A DNA stretch of 64,000 bases. It comes from Paracentrotus lividus. Lineage: Eukaryota; Echinodermata; Echinoidea; Camarodonta; Echinidae. Within the stretch, counting starts at the first letter, position 1, and each line of letters begins with the position of its first letter. Under the pieces are notes generated by a model that made no database searches, was not told the origin of the DNA, and was given only the letters and a program-made list of their open reading frames with translations. Below, in pieces: positions 58,985 through 64,000 of the stretch. The stretch is from positions 3,243,525-3,307,524 of the forward strand of contig CALNVZ010003435.1 in the NCBI GenBank assembly GCA_940671915.1, given 5' to 3'. The position numbers and the translations under genes were made by a program.

Positions 58985-59970
58985 TAAGTTAGCTGGCTCC
59001 TCACTGACCTGTACGTGTCTGTGACAGCCGTCGAGGAGCGACCGGTGGGACGACAATATGTAGACTCTATGCCGGTCAGGAGCCGGGATGTTTGCGCAGC
59101 CCAGCCCGGACGAGCTGGCGGTAGGCCCCTAACAGTTAGTGAGTTCTGGCCAATCTGGGTGTAGTGAGTGGCTAGCCTATACTATAGTCACATAATTATA
59201 CAGGGATTTACAGGGTCTAGATTCTACCCAATACAACGCCAAAAGAACTTCTAAGTTCTATCGAGATCTACCTGACGAGTCCCCCGCAGGACTGCTCCCT
59301 GACTTGAAATCTAAGTAGATTCTAACGTGAGGCCTAAACTAAAGCCAACTGCAACTCCCATCTATTCTAGGCCTACTTAAAGTTAAAGTTAGATCTAACA
59401 GTTAGGCCTAACGTTAGATCTATCTAGAAATCTAGCTGACAAGTCCCCCTTAACTTAGGCTAACTTGTTAGGGCAAGTCCCCAGTCTCAGAACAGAAGGA
59501 CAACTTCCTTGGAAGTTGGAACTCTCCTCTGTCAGTGCTGTGGAAGCAGTCGTCTGGCTCTGTTGGACCTGTCAGTTTGGAGTTGTTGTGTCCCCGGGGG
59601 AGTGTTTCTGATAATTATAGCTGACCTCAGGTGGAGAGTTGAAGTTGGGGAAACTCTTTAACATTAACCTGTGATCTGTCAGTGTATGCGAGATACTTTT
59701 ACTGTAGATCTAGTCTAGTGTAGAAGAGAGAGAGCTGAAGAGAAAAAAAAATTGTTCTTTTTGTGAGATTGAACTTAATTAGCACCTTAGTTATTAAAAA
59801 TTGTCATTTTGTAAAAAAAATTTCAAAGTGTTAATTTCATAAAGAAACTTCAAATAATCTTTTTACTAGTAGATCTAGATCTAGACCTTGTACTAGTACT
59901 AGGGTAAATCAAAATATTTTCATTCTCAATTCATTAATTGATTTAAGATAAATTTTTGTGTCTTATACAG

Positions 59971-60231
59971 AGACTGTCATTGTATGTGAGAATGAATCTG
60001 GAGTGCTAGACTGTGATGCAGATCTTATACTTATCTCAAGTGCTGTCTATGGGCGGACTGATGCTGAAATGTGTGGGGATAACCTGACCACTGATTGTGT
60101 CTTGGATGTGTCTGCTGATTTGGCTTCCTGTAATGGCCAAACACAATGCTCGATTGAAGCAGAAAATGATAATTTTGGAGATCCATGTACAGGTGTACAC
60201 AAGTACCTGAATATCACATACACCTGTGAAG
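59971..60231 (+). CDS. REJ/PKD1-like receptor, SUEL (galactose/rhamnose-binding) lectin domain
   Basis: This single exon, phase 1 at both ends, encodes a complete SUEL-type lectin domain of about 87 residues (TVIVCENESG to ITYTCEG). It has the eight conserved cysteines and both family hallmarks: the YGR motif (SAVYGRTDAEMC) and the DPC motif (NFGDPCTGVHKYLNITYTC). SUEL was first described from sea urchin eggs; the fold binds rhamnose or galactose and also occurs in latrophilins and in polycystin-1-like proteins. The acceptor is TCTTATACAG and the donor GTACGG. Followed in the next exon by a C-type lectin domain, it marks the N-terminus of a receptor-for-egg-jelly or PKD1-like protein. All residues thought to shape the sugar pocket appear present; ligand unknown. 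Confidence 0.93.
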
Positions 60232-61623
60232 GTACGGGTCCAAGTTTGCAGGGTCATGTTACAAGCACATTTTCAAACCATCAATAATTTTCATGTATAT
60301 TCTGACTCCTAGTTTCCAAAGTAACCAATACCCATTTCAGTCCTCACTACGTATTGAAGTTCACTGCTTATCTTTTCTCACTTTACTGAGGGAAAAAAGT
60401 ACCCCTTTCATATTGAATTCTTCCCTGTTAATGCTTTTCGCCATCAACGCTATATCTTAGTAAAAAAACAAATCATTAAAATCTTACCAATATGTACGTA
60501 TTTAGTTTGTGCAAATACTTGTTAAGCTAATAACTTAAACTATGAATACTACAGTCTACTCATTATAGTGAGCATGGATGCAACAATATTACATTGTAAC
60601 AAGGCCGTTTTCCATCTCCCAGCTTTCAATTAAAGATATAGATCTGTAATACTAGATGTGTTCGATGGGAAAATAAGTTTTAAGAGCCAGTATATAATGC
60701 GTCTTTCAAATTTGTGAATCATTTTCAAAGTATTTCACTCGTTATCAAGTGAAACACTGGATTGGTTGGTTTGCTTTGTTAGTATCAAGGAGCTTCAAAC
60801 ACATGGAGAAACAATGTAGCTAACTCTTTTGATGTGACTGTGATGCAGCAGGGATAAAATATGCCCGGCATGAGTTTCATTGGAATTTTGTCTCAGATTG
60901 TAGACAAAAGATTTCTGCCTAACTACAGACTTACTGGTCAGGTACAAAACGAAATATGCTTTTGTAATGATAATTACTTTTCGCTGCCTCTGGGCGGATA
61001 GTAAGAGCAGACATATCGCTCACTTTCACGGGGGAAAGCAAAAATAAATGTTACCATATTTCTTGAAATATGACTTGAAATTACTCGACTGGCCGCATAT
61101 GCGACACATAACATCGCAGATGAATATATTCCAACAAACTAATCTTGAAATTTTGTACTTTGGATGTTTGTGGAATTTTTTTTTTTTTTTTTAATGTATT
61201 TCATATTTTACAACTATTATGATACAATATTTCGCCCAATTTTAGGACATTATAGGGCTTTGATATATTCCGTCATGTGTTTAATATCCATGTCTTGTGT
61301 TCAAATAAAGTAGAAAATATTCCCAATTATTAATTTTCAACACAAATTACTTTTCAGTTTTCCAATGAAACTGGCGACATCACAGGTCGACACCAAAGGC
61401 TACAGTGCACCTGTGTATTCTTTTGTACTTTACAAATTGGAAGCGTCATGAATTGATTTGCATTTTGTTGTCACTCTATGTGTTTGAAGCTCCTTGTTAG
61501 TATATATAGCCACTTTTATTTGTTATATATTTGTTATTTATTTTTTTATTTGACATTTAATCTTCAATCAACTTGTAAACAGATGGTTGCTAAAAATAGC
61601 AAAATTATTTTTGTCTTTATCAG
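60232..61623 (+). other. Intron 2 of the REJ/PKD1-like gene
   Basis: About half is the DNA element 60786-61496. The remainder is AT-rich with a T-run near 61178; nothing else recognised. Confidence 0.8.
60786..61496. mobile_element. 711-bp non-autonomous DNA element
   Basis: Starts CAAGGAGCTTCAAACACAT and ends with an inverse match (ATGTGTTTGAAGCTCCTTG), flanked by TTAGTAT on both sides (60779-60785 and 61497-61503; 8 bp if the outer G is counted). 7-8 bp duplication and CA ends fit hAT-type elements (inference). Interior non-coding. Confidence 0.85.
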
Positions 61624-61785
61624 ATGATGTTTGTGGAGATGGCTGGGTTCGGGAACCTATAAGTGGAAATTGTTATCTGTTCACTGAAACACGGGAAGAT
61701 TGGGAAGATGCCAGGGACTACTGTTTAGACCTAGGCAGTGATTTAGCTAGCATACACAGTGCAGCAGAGAATGCATTTATTGGAG
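61624..61785 (+). CDS. REJ/PKD1-like receptor, C-type lectin domain, first part
   Basis: First of three exons of a C-type lectin-like domain. It opens DDVCGDGWVREPISGNCY, the extra N-terminal cysteine pair of long-form domains, and continues with the helix-1/helix-2 signature EDARDYCLDLGSDLASIHS and AENAFIGG. Phase 1 at both ends; acceptor TTTATCAG, donor GTAAGG. Such domains can bind sugars, proteins or mineral. It sits directly after the SUEL domain, the combination known from sea urchin REJ proteins and from PKD1-like proteins. The open frame reading past 61785 is intron. Confidence 0.92.
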
Positions 61786-62294
61786 GTAAGGCTTGGAGTG
61801 TCACAAGAAAAGAGTTCTGGTTTCTTTCATTTTTTATATATTAGGGGTGGAGTGATTATTTTACATTCTGACAAGATACATTCATTTTGATTACAAATTT
61901 AGTATGATGTCAATCTGAAATCAATCTGAGATTATAAATCATCAGATGATTTGCAGAAGATGACAAAATTAACAATTAATCAGATTTTTATCAAGTTATT
62001 CTCCTTTACAGTACAACCTAATATGTTCAGTTAATTGGTACTACATATTACTATAATCCCTAATAATGCATTAGTTTTCTGAAAATCATTTATAAACAAT
62101 ATATAATAACAACATTTATTTGTTGTATTAAACCCAGGGTAGCAATCACTCTGTTTACAATAAAGGCCATAGAGTTTGTCTAGGTTAATTTGAGTATTTG
62201 GATCTGCTATCCAAAACCCCACACACACACACACACACACAAATACAACCAATTAAAGAATTTAAAAAGTCATACATTTTGTGTTTCTTTCTAG
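61786..62294 (+). other. Intron 3 of the REJ/PKD1-like gene
   Basis: AT-rich, with an AC microsatellite at 62219-62241. No other feature recognised. Confidence 0.9.
62219..62241. repeat. AC microsatellite
   Basis: About 23 bp of CA dinucleotide; makes a false Val/Cys-rich frame on the minus strand. Confidence 0.97.
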
Positions 62295-62399
62295 AATCCA
62301 TTTCAAGTCATGTTTGGATAGGAATAACTGATAAGGCAAGTGAAGACGAGTTTCCTTATTTCACAGACGGAACTTTAACAGATTTCACCAATTTTGCTG
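62295..62399 (+). CDS. REJ/PKD1-like receptor, C-type lectin domain, middle part
   Basis: 105-bp exon, phase 1 on both sides, encoding ESISSHVWIGITDKASED and TDGTLTDFTNFA. The WIGI motif is the hydrophobic core strand of the C-type lectin fold and the remainder is the start of the long loop. Where a calcium/sugar site would have EPN or QPD, the joined sequence reads through FAENSHQSD instead. Acceptor TTTCTTTCTAG, donor GTAATT. Confidence 0.92.
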
Positions 62400-62736
62400 G
62401 TAATTATCTGTGTTTTATTGCAAAGAATTTTTAAGCAATTCAAATGTTTGAATATTATCATTCCATGTTTTATGCCGTATTACTTAATTTATTATATAGT
62501 TTAAATAAAAGTATATGTGTGGTGAATACTAAGTAACATTACCAAAACAAAAAGGTATTAATTGCAATTGTGTCTTTATTGTTATGCCTTGATATGCTTT
62601 GAAACTTATCTTTTAGCTCACCTAATGCTCTAAGTTTTTGCTCTCCATCCGCTGTATTGGGCTTTTCCCCTTCCAAATGATCCATGTAATAGGTTCATAT
62701 GCCTGTATAGTTCTTTTAACAATTATTATATTACAG
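62400..62736 (+). other. Intron 4 of the REJ/PKD1-like gene
   Basis: 337 bp of AT-rich sequence with no feature I recognise. Confidence 0.9.
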
Positions 62737-63084
62737 AAAACAGTCATCAGAGTGATAATAATGACTGTGTCAAATTGAGACATCATTCTGGAGTATGGGC
62801 CTGGAAATCATGCTCGTCAGAATTTCGTGCTGTTTGCAAAAAAGTCCCTGCTAGTCCTGCCAACACCACTGAAAGTATAGTTACAACCCCACTAGTCGCA
62901 CCAACACCAGCATATCAGGGGAATATACCATCACATGAAACACAGTTGCAGGCTACAACCCAACATTCTGGTGTGGCTGCTGGGACAGATGCTCTTCCTG
63001 AAATGGCCGATTTTGGGAGTACATTGTCAACAACTGAGGGATATGGTTATATGTTCATGGAGGTCCTTGAATATCCAAAGCACG
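62737..63084 (+). CDS. REJ/PKD1-like receptor, end of C-type lectin domain and Thr/Pro-rich stalk
   Basis: The first third completes the C-type lectin domain (NNDCVKLRHHSGVWAWKSC, then FRAVCKK), supplying the last conserved cysteines. The canonical WND calcium motif is replaced by VWAWKSC, so classical calcium-dependent sugar binding is unlikely. The rest is a flexible linker rich in Thr, Pro, Ser and Ala (ANTTESIVTTPLVAPTPAY), the usual target of O-glycosylation, ending in MEVLEYPKH. Phase 1 at both ends; acceptor TTATATTACAG, donor GTGAGA. The linker spaces the lectin head from the following ectodomain. Confidence 0.92.
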
Positions 63085-63686
63085 GTGAGAATAGAAATAT
63101 TGTATGACTACATGTTAATATACACATTGCAATTTGATGAGTAACATTAAAACAATCTGTAAAAATAATCAAAATATGTAATTAGTTCCTCTATCATGAT
63201 TTTTTGTTTTTTTTTCTTTATCCCATTGAAGTTCAGATAAGAAAGTTTGTGTACATTGTAAATCGAAACTGTATAATTAGCATGCCCCCACTGTGCCATT
63301 GCAATGAGATAAAATAATACATATAATCATCTAAACTATAGATAAATTTTGTTTGGTTAATGTTTTGTCTTGTGGCAGTCATGGCTGGGGGGCTTCCCAT
63401 ATTATATGCGTAACAAAGGAAAACGTACATACATGCACATGGTGCATGCGTAGTACATTGTATGCCCCCCAGCTATGGCTGCCAGGAATTTTCATTGCTC
63501 TGAAGTCAGATTGTATAGGATCACTACCCTAACTTTGTTGTGGAGAACCTCTTTTCTTTTCTTTTTGTTTTTGTTTTTGTTTGTTTTTGTTTTTGTTTTT
63601 TTTGAGGAGGAGGTTAACTTCCGCTAGTAGGATCAAAGTTTGGTTTGTTAACATGCTACCTGATCTACGTTTGTTCATATTTACAG
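63085..63686 (+). other. Intron 5 of the REJ/PKD1-like gene
   Basis: Contains an imperfect hairpin (63373-63484) and a TTTTTG-rich tract (63553-63603). Confidence 0.9.
63373..63484. repeat. 112-bp imperfect hairpin
   Basis: TGGCAGTCATGGCTGGGGGG on the left and the inverse CCCCCCAGCTATGGCTGCCA on the right, two mismatches in 20; the inner part is a looser match with a GCATGCAC/GGTGCATGC turn. Could be a small MITE or a hairpin RNA source; nothing decides. Confidence 0.7.
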
Positions 63687-64000
63687 TGGCCAGCGATGGG
63701 AATATCTTCCAAGTCAACGACACTATCGTTGTGCTTGCATCAGCTATGGGAGCCTTTGAGCCGATATCATCTCATATCTTGTGGTCCATCAAAAACCATG
63801 CAGATGACTCAGTTCCTTACACAACGTACTCTGAAAACGCGGTTCTTATCTCCCTCACCGCTTACTCAATGGTCACAATCGAAGCGACGTTGGTCGGGAC
63901 TTCATCAAATCTCACCGGTACGGCAATTGCAACAGTTCCTCCCACAGCACATATCCTCTGTTCCTCTCATGTCTTTGCAAGCAGCGAATTTTGGTGTGCT
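63687..64000 (+). CDS. REJ/PKD1-like receptor, ectodomain exon (cut by window edge)
   Basis: Starts after TCATATTTACAG in phase 1 and stays open to the right edge (at least 104 residues). It reads VASDGNIFQVNDTIVVLASA, then HILWSIKN, TVEATLVG-like strands and two cysteines near the end. The alternating hydrophobic strands and Asn-linked glycosylation sites (NDT, NLT) fit an extracellular beta-sandwich such as those lying between the lectin head and the REJ module of polycystin-1-like proteins. I cannot name the domain from this piece. If the gene follows the family plan, REJ, GPS, PLAT and multiple membrane segments should follow off the edge. Base use is less AT-rich than the introns, as expected for an exon. 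Confidence 0.85.

Larger units (their letters stand above)
56835..59970 (+). other. Intron 1 of the REJ/PKD1-like gene
   Basis: Holds hairpin element C (56936-57514), an inverted repeat (57637-57914), the 134-bp palindrome (58448-58581), a TTAA MITE (58783-58984) and a stretch (58590-59480) crowded with palindromic words such as TAACGTTA, AGATCTA and AGGCCTA. The GC-richer 58985-59140 block is not coding as far as I can see. Confidence 0.75.

Noticed and set aside
59010..59140. Extra exon in the REJ-like gene's first intron
   Set aside because: GC-richer, but no frame with usable splice sites; the signal and SUEL exons already join in phase without it.

Overview
The window looks like nuclear DNA of a marine deuterostome, most likely an echinoderm and plausibly a sea urchin. 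The reasons are AT-rich, intron-heavy sequence, very many short inverted-repeat transposons, old LINE fragments, a tRNA-derived SINE, and a receptor-for-egg-jelly/polycystin-type gene that starts with an egg-lectin (SUEL) domain and a C-type lectin domain. The organism call is inference. There is one run of 25 N (33276-33300). Almost all long open frames are by-products of repeats; the real genes are short exons in long introns.

Three protein genes are supported. (1) Minus strand, about 42.4 kb to the left edge: a ZDHHC3/ZDHHC7-type palmitoyltransferase. I see a GC-rich promoter with a perfect CRE, a probable non-coding first exon, and four coding exons (40719-40874, 34410-34595, 5708-5853, 2785-2860) joining in frame to the DHHC core. 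Its 3' exons are not seen and probably lie off the left edge. (2) Plus strand, 44.4-47.95 kb: TMEM70, the mitochondrial ATP-synthase assembly factor, in two exons (44421-44576, 47315-47950) that join in phase 0 to give 263 residues. (3) Plus strand, 56.7 kb to the right edge: a REJ/PKD1-like gene with a signal-peptide exon, a SUEL exon, a three-exon CTLD with a Thr/Pro-rich stalk, and a further ectodomain exon running off the edge. All visible junctions of gene 3 are phase 1. A possible terminal exon of an unrecognised minus-strand gene (6751-6960) sits inside the largest ZDHHC intron.

The rest is mostly repeats. The 28.6-kb ZDHHC intron carries foldbacks at 8557-10502, 10514-11845, 21558-22556, 28670-29721 and 33618-34193, a SINE, a LINE and several MITEs. 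Between TMEM70 exon 1 and exon 2, an old LINE is broken by two hairpin-ended elements in tandem that share one 9-bp target duplication three times. Between TMEM70 and the REJ-like gene lie another LINE and a nest of elements at 52884-55447.

The most unusual theme is architectural. Several sequence-unrelated repeats are built as degenerate tandem units (about 16 bp, 130 bp or 225 bp) whose orientation flips at the centre. The 16-bp class occurs at 12475, 24183, 29765 and 43638, with looser relatives at 48705 and 49061. I cannot say whether this class is already catalogued.
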